Source of the DNA: Streptomyces xantholiticus
GTDB lineage: Bacteria > Actinomycetota > Actinomycetes > Streptomycetales > Streptomycetaceae
Length of the DNA stretch: 64,000 nucleotides
Assembly: GCF_014651015.1 (NCBI RefSeq)
Contig: NZ_BMWB01000017.1
Span: 1-64,000 of the forward strand
Direction of reading: 5' to 3'
The notes below the pieces were generated by a model, which saw only the letters and a program-made list of their open reading frames with translations, did not search any database and had not been told where the DNA came from. The position numbers and the translations under genes were made by a program. The first letter of the stretch is position 1. Each line of letters opens with the position of its first letter. This document shows positions 12,001 through 17,035 of the stretch, one piece after another.

Positions 12001-13852
12001 CGGGGGTGAACATGACCTCGCGCAGCGGCCGCTGCAGGCGTGGGTCGAGCTGTGCGCACACCTCGTCCAGCGCGGCGGCGAACGCCGGGAACGCCTCGGT
12101 CAGTTCGCGGCCCATGCCGGCTCGCTGGCTGCCCTGGCCCGAGAAGAGGAAGGCGAGCTTGCCGCGCGGGCCGGTGCGGCCCGTGGTCAGTGCGGCGTCG
12201 ATTCCGCCGGTGGACAGCTCGCGCAGGCCACGCAGGAAGTCCTCGCGTTCGTGACCGACGACGACGGCCCGGTGCTCGAAGGCGGTGCGGCCGGTGGCGA
12301 GCGACCAGCCGACGTCAGGCAGTGCGAGGCCGGGGTGCGCCTCGGCGTGCGAGAGCAGGGTGGCGGCCTGGGCTCGCAGCCCGGAGGCGGTCTTGGCGGA
12401 CAGCGGCCACAGCACCGGTGCCGTGCCCGTCACCCCGTCCGTACGCGTACCCGTGCCCGAATCCGTGCCCGAATCCGTGCCGGCTTCCGGCCCGTCCGCC
12501 GTGGCACGGTGCTCCGCCAGCACGATGTGGCAGTTGGTGCCGCCCATGCCGAACGAGCTGACCCCGGCAAGCAGCGGGCGGTCATCCTGGGTCTCCCAGG
12601 GGGCGTGTTCGGTCTGCACCTGGAGGTTCAGCCGTGTCAGCGGGATCGCCGGGTTGGGGGTGTCGAAGTTGAGGCTGGCGGGAAGTTCGCGGTGGCGGAG
12701 CGACAGGGCGGCCTTGAGCAGGCCGGTGATGCCGGCGGCGCCCTCGAGGTGGCCGACGTTGGTCTTGGCGGAGCCGACCCGCAGCGGTCGGCCGGGCTCG
12801 CGCGCCGTGCCAAGCACCGCGCCGAGCGCGGCCGCCTCGACGGGGTCGCCGACCTTGGTGCCGGTGCCGTGCAGTTCCACGTAGCCGACGTGGGCGGGGT
12901 CGACTCCGGCCCGTTCGTAGGCGAGCCGGAGCACCTGCTCCTGCCCGGACTGCAGGGGTACGGTCAGCCCGTCGCCGCCGCCGTCGTTGTTGACCGCACT
13001 GCCGCGGATCACGCAGTAGACGGGGTCTCCGTCCTCGATTGCCCGGGCCAGCGGCTTGAGGACGACGATGCCGCCGCCCTCGCCCCGGACGTAGCCGTTC
13101 GCGCGGGCGTCGAAGGTGAAGCAGCGGCCGTCCGGGGACAGGCCGCCGAACTTGGCGGCGCCCAGGGTGCTCTCGGGGACGATGTTGAGGTTCACGCCGC
13201 CCGCGAGGGCGATCGTCGATTCGCCCTTGCGGAGGCTTTCGCAGGCCAGGTGGACCGAGACCAGGGAGGAGGACTGGCCGGAGTCCACGGTCATGCTGGG
13301 GCCGTTCAGGCCGAGGAAGTACGAGACCCGGTTGGCGATGATGCTGCGGTGCAAACCGGTGACGGTGTGCGGGGAGATGGCCGTGAGTCCGGAGCGGTGG
13401 TGCAGGGTCGCGTAGTCGTCCCAGATGGCGCCGACGAACACGCCGGTGCGGGTGGAGCGCAGCGTCCCGGCGCGCACGTGCGCGTCCTCCAGCGCTTCCC
13501 AGGCCAGCTCCAGGACGAGCCGCTGCTGCGGGTCCATGGCCGCGGCCTCCTTGGGGGAGAGCCCGAAGAACCCGGCGTCGAAGTGGCCGATGCGGTCGAG
13601 GAATCCGCCCCGGCGGATATCGGTCCTGCCCGGTAAGGACGAGTCGGCGTCGGCCACGGCGGCCCCGTCCCAGCGGTCCGGGGGGACGTCGGTGATCGCG
13701 TCCGTGCCCTCGCTGAGCAGCCGCCAGAAGGCGGCCGGATCGGCGGCCCCCGGCAGCCGGCAGGCCAGACCGATGACGGCCGTCCCATCGGCCGAATCCG
13801 ACGAAACCGAACCGGCCCGATTCCCCGTTCCGTTGAGCCCGGACTCGACCAT
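1..13852 (-). CDS. Giant modular type I polyketide synthase (loading module plus modules 1-2 and start of module 3), 3' end outside window
   Basis: One uninterrupted leftward frame of more than 4,600 codons. The ATG at 13852 follows GGTGGAG at 6-nt spacing. The loading module is KSQ (residues ~24-450, Gln193 in VDSGQSSS where the Cys would be)-AT-ACP. Module 1 is KS (Cys1248)-AT-KR-ACP. Module 2 is KS (Cys2752)-AT-DH-KR-ACP. Module 3 starts with a KS (Cys4473) cut in its EAHGTGT motif at the window edge. All three ATs carry GHS(I/V)GE and HAFH, the malonyl signature. Both KRs have LDD (B type) and the Ser/Tyr/Asn residues. The DH has HxxxGxxxxP and DAALH. By family rules, malonyl decarboxylation gives an acetyl starter, and the chain leaving module 2 should be a 5-hydroxyhex-2-enoyl thioester. 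The final product cannot be named; such a start fits several polyene or other macrolides. Confidence 0.97.
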   Translation of the reverse strand, partial: MVESGLNGTGNRAGSVSSDSADGTAVIGLACRLPGAADPAAFWRLLSEGTDAITDVPPDRWDGAAVADADSSLPGRTDIRRGGFLDRIGHFDAGFFGLSPKEAAAMDPQQRLVLELAWEALEDAHVRAGTLRSTRTGVFVGAIWDDYATLHHRSGLTAISPHTVTGLHRSIIANRVSYFLGLNGPSMTVDSGQSSSLVSVHLACESLRKGESTIALAGGVNLNIVPESTLGAAKFGGLSPDGRCFTFDARANGYVRGEGGGIVVLKPLARAIEDGDPVYCVIRGSAVNNDGGGDGLTVPLQSGQEQVLRLAYERAGVDPAHVGYVELHGTGTKVGDPVEAAALGAVLGTAREPGRPLRVGSAKTNVGHLEGAAGITGLLKAALSLRHRELPASLNFDTPNPAIPLTRLNLQVQTEHAPWETQDDRPLLAGVSSFGMGGTNCHIVLAEHRATADGPEAGTDSGTDSGTGTRTDGVTGTAPVLWPLSAKTASGLRAQAATLLSHAEAHPGLALPDVGWSLATGRTAFEHRAVVVGHEREDFLRGLRELSTGGIDAALTTGRTGPRGKLAFLFSGQGSQRAGMGRELTEAFPAFAAALDEVCAQLDPRLQRPLREVMFTPENSMEAAELDRTIYTQTALFAVEVALFRLLESWGLTPDVLMGHSIGELAAAHVAGVLSLADACALVAARGHLMQELPTGGAMIAIQAAEDEVRARIGDRTDRMSIAALNGPDSVVVSGDEDLVTEIAEAYATLGRKTNRLRVSHAFHSPHMEPMLAEFRRVAEGLTFHAPRIPIVSNVTGESSEGPGEYEGVTAEYWVRHVRDAVRFADGVARLDEQGVRTYLELGPGGVLTSMARAGAAADGDALFVPALRARRPEAQALLAAVASLHVHGVGPEWTALFDGRGVRRKVALPTYAFERQRYWLDRDTTSPAANTGAPAVPQPDADAGTAGAVGKAGTVGTGRAPAGALAQRLAGLPEAERDEAVLDLVRAHIAAVLGHAEARQVQIEWTFKDLGFDSLSSVELRNQLGEATGLRLPSGLLFDHPTPAALARHLGAQCVGESTAVAAPGMPGTVADPDEPIAIVAMSCRLPGGVRSPEDLWRLVASGGDAISGFPTDRGWDVEALYDPEPGTAGKSSTRQGGFLHEAAEFDAGFFGISPREAAAIDPQQRLVLETAWEAFERAGIDPATLRGCRAGVFIGATAQDYGPRLHEPVDGVEGYLLTGTTTSVASGRVAYSFGLEGPAVTVDTACSSSLVALHLAVQSLRSGECTMALAGGVTVMSTPGMFVEFSRQRGLSADGRCKAFAAGADGTGWAEGVGMLLVERLSDAERNGHQVLAVVRGSAVNQDGASNGLTAPNGPSQQRVIRQALANAGLSSDQVDAVEAHGTGTRLGDPIEAEALMAAYGQGRDSDRPLWLGSLKSNIGHTQAAAGVAGVIKMVMAMQHGVLPQTLHVDEPTPHVDWSASGVRLLTEAVEWPDSDLPRRAAVSSFGISGTNAHVIVEQVPASEAPAREAAAVGPVPWVLSARSEAALRDQAGRLLSFMDAEGAGAGPADVGFSLATSRAVLERRAVVVGEDVAELRRGLEAIASGAAPVGGATGGKVGFLFSGQGSQRLGMGRELYAAYPVFASAYDEVCASLDAPVDVDSEELNRTGCTQPALFAVEVALFRLLESWGIRPDYVAGHSVGEIAAAHVAGVLSLEDAARLVSARAALMQALPAGGAMVAVQATEDEVLAHLTEQVGIAAVNGPRSVVISGAEDAVLAVAAVFTQQGRRTSRLKVSHAFHSPLMDPMLEEFGEVVRGLTFEEPQLPVVSNVTGRLAESYTPEYWVRHVREAVRFADGVQTLHDLGVSTFVEIGPGGVLSALTQGCLDDDAVTVPVLRTDRPERYAIVTAVGRLHTHGVSPDWQALFPGARRVDLPTYAFQRERHWLDAPQVAVAGAPEAMDAEFWNSVESEDRASLGALLGLEPAELDVVAPKLSAWRRQRREQSTADSWRYRITWQPLGDIGSAAPPGTWLYVVPEETAWAAAIHGGLTELGVELVPFVVGEDSNRESLARSLADACHGQAAGIVFAAAGAEAGTGALQRLVLLVQALGDAGIEAPLWCLTTGAVSTGTSDPLTDPASARIWGLGRVVALEQPQRWGGLVDLPAELDSRSLERLAGLLAQADEDQLAVRASGVSGRRLVRAPQSAAPVDEPWSPRGTVLVTGGTGALGGHVARWLATAGAEHLLLTSRRGPDAPGAAELKAELEELGARVTVAACDAADRTALAELFDQHTVNAVVHTAGVLDDGLVESLTPERLDHVLRPKVEAALHLHELTRDRQDLDAFVLFSSMTGVWGNGGQGAYGAANAFLDALAEQRRAQGLPALAVAWGSWADGGMADGAAGDHLRRRGVRAIAALPAISALHGALTHGETSVTVADVDWDRFVPAFAGTRPCPLLQGVPEAREALEARAQAAQGAEVPAAALVQRLLGATPEEQDRVLLDLVREQAASVLGHTVKGAFEADRTFRADRTFRETGFDSLTAVELRHRLNTATGLKLPTTAVFDYPNPTALARHLREELLGRQGPEAEATKATAAAATDEPLAIVSMSCRFPGGVQSPEDLWELLRSGRDAVSGFPTDRGWDIDSLYDPDPDRPGRTYARDGGFIDGADRFDAGLFGISPREALAMDPQQRLLLETAWEAFERAGIAPASVRADRTGVFIGTNGQDYANRLRNAPEENEGYALTGKAASVVSGRISYTFGLEGPAVTVDTACSSSLVALHLAAQALRSGECTMALVGGVTVMTTPDLFVEFSRQRGLSADGRCKAFAAGADGTGWGEGVGMLLVERLSDAQRNGHQVLAVVRGSAVNQDGASNGLTAPNGPSQQRVIRQALASAGLTPADVDAVEAHGTGTKLGDPIEAQALIATYGQEHSDDRPVWLGSVKSNIGHTQAAAGVAGVIKMVMAMQHGVLPQTLHVDEPTAHVDWSAGAVRLLTEPVDWPRTAGTRRAAVSSFGIGGTNAHTIIEEAPAAAAAEPAGEHRPVPVPWVLSAKSEAALRAQAERLLAFAADDMSPVDAGFSSATTRSALEHRAAVIGTDAAELRAGLEALAAGEAAANVVAGRAHSAGKVGFLFSGQGSQRLGMGRELYEAYPVFADAYDEVCGWLDAPVDVDSEELNRTGSTQPALFAVEVALFRLLESWGVRPDYVAGHSVGEIAAAHVAGVLSLEDAARLVSARAALMQALPAGGAMVAVQATEDEVLAHLTEQVGIAAVNGPRSVVISGAEDAVTEIAEVFAGQGRKTSRLKVSHAFHSPLMDPMLEDFAEVVRGLTFEEPQLPVVSNVTGRLAESYTPEYWVRHVREAVRFADGVQTLHDLGVSTFVEIGPGGVLSALTQGCLDDDAVTVPVLRTDRPEPQAITTAYAQLHVCGVEVDWHAFFPGARRMGLPTYAFQRERYWLDAPATAGDMRAVGQDEAGHPLLGAAVPLADGDGHLLTGRLSAHAHPWLVDHAVNGVALLPGTAFVELAITAADAVGCDLLEELTLETPLLVPGRGGVALQVRVGADDGSGRRPLTVHSRIDDGDAYAHEDEPERTWVRHASGFLAVATGPVDGSLAAWPPVGAKPVDVDGFYDRLAGMALDYGPVFQGLRAAWRSGDDFFAEVELPGAERSDASAYGLHPALFDAALHTVWLGAVEPEAGTGNGLLPFAWSGVRLAAAGASVLRVKVSRAGTGTSTVSLVLADGAGEPVAQVDSLTLRPAPADRLRAGSGGDDSVFGLEWRPVSLPPAPSGMRIEMYEDLAALQAPGALPDAGAGADAVVVPCPTGTGADTATRVREVTAAVLELVQWWLAEERPSRLVLVMPTGDLAQSAVRGLVRSAQSENPDRIVLVETDTDGDSGDYAGLAGLLPGLIALGEPQGEVRAGEVRVPRLVRIAAPHAETELPDLGSGTVLLTGASGGLGGLFARHLVAEHGVRSLLLVSRRGGDAPGAAELAADLIAQGADVTWAACDVADRDAVRELLTGRSLSAIIHTAGVLDDGIIGSLTPERLDGVFRPKVDAALNLHDLSGDLSAFVVFSSVAGTLGTPGQGNYAAANTFLDALAEHRRAQGLPATSLAWGLWAQDSESAMTGSLDHTDLTRIKRMGLAPIPSADGLRMFDAALATGRAAVVPVRLDTSAFRDGQGQQAVPPVLRGLVRVAPVRRAAVAAAKAASSSLGQRLAGLPEAEREQAVLDLVRTEVAAVLGHAGAQSVGADDSFKDIGFDSLTAVELRNRLNSAVGMRLPATLIFDYPNPLTLARFLTAEAAGSSEAVAVPAIVSTATGAADEPIAIVGMACRYPGGVQSPEDLWQLVFSGRDAVSGFPEDRGWDVEKLYDPNPDQWGTSYTREGGFLHDAAEFDAEFFGISPREALAMDPQQRLLLETSWEAFERAGIDPVSVRGSRTGVFAGVMYHDYGGRVHTSPAGLEGYLVNGSAGSVASGRVSYTFGLEGPAVTVDTACSSSLVALHLATQALRSGECSMALVGGVTVMATPSTFVEFSRQRGLSADGRCKAFAAGADGTGWAEGAGVLLVERLSDARRNGHKVLAVVRGTAVNQDGASNGLTAPNGPSQQRVIRQALANAGLSPAQVDAVEAHGTGTRLGDP
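3682..4268 (-). repeat. Module 2 AT segment nearly identical to module 1 AT (copy at 8203-8789)
   Basis: Compared at a constant offset of 4,521 bp, 3682-4030 and 4064-4268 match 8203-8551 and 8585-8789 with only a handful of substitutions. A ~33-bp stretch between the two blocks (around 4031-4063) differs strongly. The block covers the AT active-site GHSVGE through the HAFH specificity loop. Such nucleotide-level identity, third positions included, indicates recent duplication or gene conversion. Confidence 0.9.
8203..8789 (-). repeat. Module 1 AT segment, partner of the repeat at 3682-4268
   Basis: Second copy of the AT repeat inside the same PKS gene. The flanks (from ~8067, the post-AT linker YAFQRERHWL region) are also similar but less so. 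Immediately upstream in the coding direction (~8800-9400) third positions include more A and T than in neighbouring modules, which suggests a mosaic history. Confidence 0.9.
12500..13783 (-). other. KSQ decarboxylating loading ketosynthase domain
   Basis: Ketosynthase fold at the N-terminus of the PKS (residues ~24-450). The active-site Cys is replaced by Gln: the codon at 13274-13276 reads CAG and lies in frame as residue 193, in the motif TVDSGQSSSL. The downstream His motifs (ELHGTGTKVGDP and KTNVGHLEGAAG) are retained. KSQ domains are established to decarboxylate malonyl- or methylmalonyl-ACP, which primes the assembly line. The adjacent AT has HAFH, so malonyl-derived acetyl is predicted. 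Confidence 0.95.
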
Positions 13853-14113
13853 ATTGCGCTCCACCCACCCACACAGAGAACGAAAAGGCACCGCACACAT
13901 GGCGGTGTGACCCCAGTTTCGGCCCTGCGGTCGCTTTTCCGGCGTGGTACGGGATCAGGTCTAGGGGAATCCCGGATTGGCGTATTCAGTGCCGCCATCG
14001 GACGCCGGTGGCCGGTGCGCATCACTAAGGAGAACCCTAGGGGCAGTTGTAGGAGAGTGATGGGCCGTATAACCCTTCCCCTATCTTCCTCTGACGAAGA
14101 GGTCTCATCGTCC
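13853..14113. promoter_or_regulatory. Divergent promoter region between PKS and P450 genes
   Basis: A 261-bp non-coding stretch between the divergent PKS and P450 starts. It holds an imperfect dyad at 13961-13976 (CTAGGGGAATCCCGGA) and a short palindrome CCCTAGGG at 14035-14042. No convincing housekeeping -35/-10 pair was recognised. Coding on the right could begin at 14060 instead of 14114, which would shorten the region. Confidence 0.6.
13961..13976. promoter_or_regulatory. Candidate PAS-LuxR (PimM-type) operator
   Basis: CTAGGGGAATCCCGGA matches 13 of 16 positions of CTVGGGAWWTCCCBAG, the site recalled for the polyene regulator PimM and its relatives. It sits 109 bp from the PKS start and 138-153 bp from the P450 start, so it could serve both. 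No regulator gene is inside the window, so the assignment is inference. Confidence 0.4.
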
Positions 14114-15331
14114 ATGACGCAATCGCGAGAATCCGAGAATCGCTCGGCGAGGCCCTTCCCGACGGCGCGCCCGTCGGGCTGTCCCTTCGACCCGCCGGCA
14201 CCTTTCGCGGAAGCGCGCGAGGAATGCCCGGTGACCCCGCTGCGGTACCCTGACGGGCACCTCGGCCGCCTGGTCACCGGCCTGCAGTCCGCGCGTGCCG
14301 TGCTGGGCGACGTCCGGTTCAGCTCACTGCCGGCCGGGAAGCGTTCTCCGGTCAAAGTGCCCGGCTCCGAGCTGAGCACCGATGCCCTGCCCGCGGGCAT
14401 GTTCGTCAACATGGACCCGCCCGAGCACACCCGTTACCGCCGCCTGCTGAGCAAACACTTCACCCTTCGGCGGGTGAGGGAACTGCGGCCGCGCATCCAG
14501 GAGATGACGGACCGCCTGCTGGACAACACGGAGAGCAGCGGCGGACCCGTCGATCTGGTGGAGGCGTTCGCCAAGCCGCTGCCCATGCTGGTCACTTCGG
14601 AGCTGCTCGGGCTGCCGGAGGAGGACCGTGCGCCGTTCGGGCACCACGTCGACGTTCTCTTCAGCCTCTCCAGCAGCGGCGAGGAGATGCAGCAGTCGAT
14701 GGTGCTGCTCGCCGGCATGCTGCACGCCCTGATCAACGCCGCGCGCAAGGAACCGGGCCCGGACATCCTGGGCCGGCTCACCGTCGAGACCGAGCTGACC
14801 GACGAAGAGCTGCTCGGCATCACGACCGTCCTGCTCATCGCCGGGCTGGAGACCACCACCCACATGCTGGCGTTGGGCACCTACGCCCTGCTTCGCCACC
14901 CCGAGCAGCTGGCCGCCCTGCGCGCCGACTGGTCTCTCATGGACGACGCCGTCGAAGAGCTGCTGCGCTACCTCAGCGTGGTGCAGATCGGGCCGATCCG
15001 TGTTGCGGCCGAGGACTTCGAGTTCGAAGGGCAGTCCATCCGCAAGGGCGAGGTCGTCACGGTGTCGCTGCCCGCGGCCAACCGTGACCCGCAGGGTTTC
15101 GAGGACCCCGACACCTTCGACATCCGGCGCGGCACGACCCGGCACGTCGCCTTCGGCAGCGGGCCCCACCAGTGCATGGGCCACCACTTGGCCCGCCTGG
15201 AACTGTCCATCGGCTACGAGTCGTTGCTACGCCGCTTCCCCCGGCTGGAGCTCGCCGTTCCGGCCCAGGACATCGGCACCCGGGAGATGATGGTGACCTA
15301 CGGCGTCCCAAAACTGCCCGTACGCTGGTGA
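14114..15331 (+). CDS. Cytochrome P450 monooxygenase
   Basis: 405-aa soluble bacterial P450. The I-helix oxygen-binding motif AGLETT starts at residue 243 (Glu246-Thr247 acid-alcohol pair). The haem loop is FGSGPHQCMG with thiolate Cys354. ExxR is seen as EELLR (about residue 280). The C-terminal PVRW is typical of CYP107/105-like actinobacterial enzymes. It faces the PKS across a shared promoter region and is followed 13 bp later by a ferredoxin gene, so tailoring hydroxylation or oxidation of the polyketide is the likely role. The start is uncertain: ATG 14114 gives a standard N-terminus, but ATG 14060 (AGGAG four bases upstream) would add 18 residues. Confidence 0.95.
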   Translation: MTQSRESENRSARPFPTARPSGCPFDPPAPFAEAREECPVTPLRYPDGHLGRLVTGLQSARAVLGDVRFSSLPAGKRSPVKVPGSELSTDALPAGMFVNMDPPEHTRYRRLLSKHFTLRRVRELRPRIQEMTDRLLDNTESSGGPVDLVEAFAKPLPMLVTSELLGLPEEDRAPFGHHVDVLFSLSSSGEEMQQSMVLLAGMLHALINAARKEPGPDILGRLTVETELTDEELLGITTVLLIAGLETTTHMLALGTYALLRHPEQLAALRADWSLMDDAVEELLRYLSVVQIGPIRVAAEDFEFEGQSIRKGEVVTVSLPAANRDPQGFEDPDTFDIRRGTTRHVAFGSGPHQCMGHHLARLELSIGYESLLRRFPRLELAVPAQDIGTREMMVTYGVPKLPVRW

Positions 15332-15344
15332 GGGGACGCCAGTG

Positions 15345-15536
15345 ATGAGGATCGAGACCGACAAGGACCTCTGCTGCGGCGCAGGCACCTGTGTGCTCGC
15401 CGCCCCTGCTGTCTTCGACCAGAACGACGAGGACGGCACGGTGATCCTGCTCGACGCCGCCCCCGGCGCCGAGCAGCGCGCGGCGGTGATGGAGGCCGCC
15501 GAGCGGTGCCCGACAGCAGCCATCAGAATCGTCTGA
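15345..15536 (+). CDS. [3Fe-4S]-type ferredoxin, P450 redox partner
   Basis: 63-aa acidic protein beginning MRIETDKDLCCGAGTCVLAAP. Cysteines lie in CCGAGTC, and a further Cys sits in AERCPTAAI near the C-terminus. This is the three-ligand pattern of Streptomyces P450-associated 3Fe-4S ferredoxins such as the SoyB/PteE type. It lies directly behind the P450 gene and should be cotranscribed to deliver electrons to it. A GTG at 15342 directly before the ATG is an alternative start. Confidence 0.93.
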   Translation: MRIETDKDLCCGAGTCVLAAPAVFDQNDEDGTVILLDAAPGAEQRAAVMEAAERCPTAAIRIV

Positions 15537-15570
15537 CCGCGGTGCCGTCGAAGGGCCTCTCGACATCTCG

Positions 15571-15666
15571 CTGCAAAACGGCCGATCCTTCTTGCGATTC
15601 AGCTGCAAAACGGCCGATCCTTCTTGCGATTCAGCTCCAAAGCGGCCGACCGTTCTTGCGATTCAG
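15571..15666. repeat. Three tandem 32-bp direct repeats
   Basis: The unit starting CTGCAAAACGGCCGATCCTT occurs at 15571, 15603 and 15635 with exact 32-bp period. The first two copies are identical; the third differs at a few positions. The array lies 34 bp after the ferredoxin stop, at the boundary between the biosynthetic cluster and core genes. The units are contiguous with no spacers, so this is not CRISPR. Confidence 0.92.
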
Positions 15667-15739
15667 CTCGTCGGGCAGCATCGAGCTGCTCGAGAGCTGC
15701 TTTGGGCCTGGGCGACCGCGGGGAACGCGAGGGCACGCC

Positions 15740-16003
15740 GTGACAGTCGAGCAGTCCACTCCCAGCGGCACGGCCTCGGCCGAATTCGGCACGCGGCGGG
15801 GCCTCAACGGCGACGCAAGGAACGAGGGCGCATCAGTGCGCATGCCGGACCGCGCCCTCACCGAGACCGCTCCCGGCTCGTGCCCGGTGGTCGCCCACCA
15901 TCCGTCGCTGAGGGAACGGGCCGGGCCGCTCCACATGCCTGCGACGGGCGGGCCGTTGAACGATCCGGGCCCCGGCTGCGTACTTCACAGTACCGCCCAG
16001 TAG
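15740..16003 (+). CDS. Doubtful small ORF or gene remnant (87 aa)
   Basis: GTG start with GAGGG six bases upstream; 87 codons ending at TAG 16003, with mostly G/C third positions. The product contains PGSCPVVAHHPSLRERAG and no domain I recognise. It could be a real small gene, the truncated end of a lost gene, or chance in GC-rich DNA. Its place at the cluster/core junction makes a remnant plausible. Confidence 0.25.
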   Translation: MTVEQSTPSGTASAEFGTRRGLNGDARNEGASVRMPDRALTETAPGSCPVVAHHPSLRERAGPLHMPATGGPLNDPGPGCVLHSTAQ

Positions 16004-16104
16004 TTTGACCGGCTAGGGTCTGGCCGGCAGTCGACCGGCGGGCTGACCGGCCATTCAGCAGGCGGTCGGTTGCCGTGTAACGCATCGGCTCTGGAGGCAC
16101 ATTG

Positions 16105-16893
16105 TTGCGGCGCATCAACGGAACAGCACTCATCATCGCGGCCCTGGTCGTCACGGTCGGCGCACTCGCCTTCCCCGTGTGGTCCTACGCCGACCGTTCC
16201 GGCACCGGTCAGGACAATCTCAACGCCTCAAGTGTGGCGACCCAGTGGGGGCCGCTGTCGGCCACGGACCGCGACTTTCTGGTCAAGGTGCGGCTGGCCG
16301 GCCTGTGGGAGCTGCCCGCCGGCCAGCAGGCGATAGAACGTGCGCCCACGGAAGCCATCAGGGCTGCGGGCGACCACCTCGTCGTCGGCCACACCGACCT
16401 GGACAAGCGGGCGCGCAACGTCGCCGCACAGCTCGGCGTCGAATTGCCCAACCAGCCGACCGAGCAGCAGCAGGGCTGGCTGCGGGAGCTCTCCGCGGCG
16501 CAGGGCGAGGAGTACGAGCGCAAGTTCGCACAACTCCTGCGGACCGCACACGGCAAGGTCTTCGCGCTGGTCGCCGAGGTCAGGCACACCACCCGCAACA
16601 CGCTCATACGGCAGCTGGCGACGGACGCGAACCAGACGGTGCTCGACCACATCACCATGCTGGAGCAGACCGGCCGGGTCGACTTCGACGCCATAGCCAA
16701 CGGCGAGGCGGCGACCGCCACGGCCAGCCCGAGCGGCCCGCCGCCGCCGGACGGCAACCTGCCGCCGTCGCCGCCGGCGGCCACACCGACCGGGGACCAG
16801 TCGTTCACGTCCCGCCCCACACCGCAGCCGGGTACGCCCACCGCGGTCAACACCGACCGCCCGGCGCCCCAGGAACCCGTCCCGGCGGGGTGA
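16105..16893 (+). CDS. DUF4142 domain-containing exported protein
   Basis: 262 aa. An N-terminal membrane-spanning or signal segment (LIIAALVVTVGALAFPVW) precedes a helical domain (about residues 45-195: LSATDRDFLVKVRLAGLWEL, then repeated H-containing helices) of the ferritin-like DUF4142 type. The tail is long and Pro/Thr-rich. The start is TTG: GGAGG lies 7 nt before TTG 16105 and 4 nt before the alternative TTG 16102. Function is unknown; the family is predicted to be extracytoplasmic. It stands alone, closed by a GC-rich hairpin. Confidence 0.85.
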   Translation: MRRINGTALIIAALVVTVGALAFPVWSYADRSGTGQDNLNASSVATQWGPLSATDRDFLVKVRLAGLWELPAGQQAIERAPTEAIRAAGDHLVVGHTDLDKRARNVAAQLGVELPNQPTEQQQGWLRELSAAQGEEYERKFAQLLRTAHGKVFALVAEVRHTTRNTLIRQLATDANQTVLDHITMLEQTGRVDFDAIANGEAATATASPSGPPPPDGNLPPSPPAATPTGDQSFTSRPTPQPGTPTAVNTDRPAPQEPVPAG

Positions 16894-16911
16894 CGAACGG
16901 GACGGAGGCCT

Positions 16912-16929
16912 CCGGCCCCGGCGGGCCGG
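16912..16929 (+). terminator. Hairpin after DUF4142 gene
   Basis: CCGGCCC, a four-base loop and GGGCCGG start 19 bp after the DUF4142 stop. There is no U tract, as is usual for Streptomyces terminators. Confidence 0.5.
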
Positions 16930-17035
16930 AACCTCAAATCAACCTCTGAACGTCCCCTCCTTCGGATTCGCGTCGCCGTGACGGGGCCATGACCCCAGCA
17001 CCGTCACACGTCGGACGTGAGCGGAGGAGGGGACC

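Larger units (their letters stand above)
15537..16104. other. Spacer between biosynthetic cluster and core genes
   Basis: About 570 bp separating the ferredoxin from the DUF4142 gene. It holds the 32-bp tandem repeats and a weak 87-codon reading frame (15740-16003), then ~100 bp of repetitive GGCCGG-rich sequence before the DUF4142 ribosome-binding site. No recognisable transposase, tRNA or attachment site was seen. Confidence 0.5.

Noticed and set aside
13274..13276. Gln in the first KS as a sequencing error or dead KS
   Set aside because: The surrounding VDSGQSSS context, the N-terminal position and the KS-AT-ACP order are those of genuine KSQ loading modules.
3395..13636. A 3,413-codon open frame on the plus strand
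   Set aside because: It is the antisense shadow of the GC-rich PKS gene. Translation lacks any domain, whereas the minus strand gives perfect KS/AT/KR/ACP motifs in one frame.
15571..15666. Short CRISPR array
   Set aside because: The three 32-bp units are directly contiguous without spacers and no cas genes are present.
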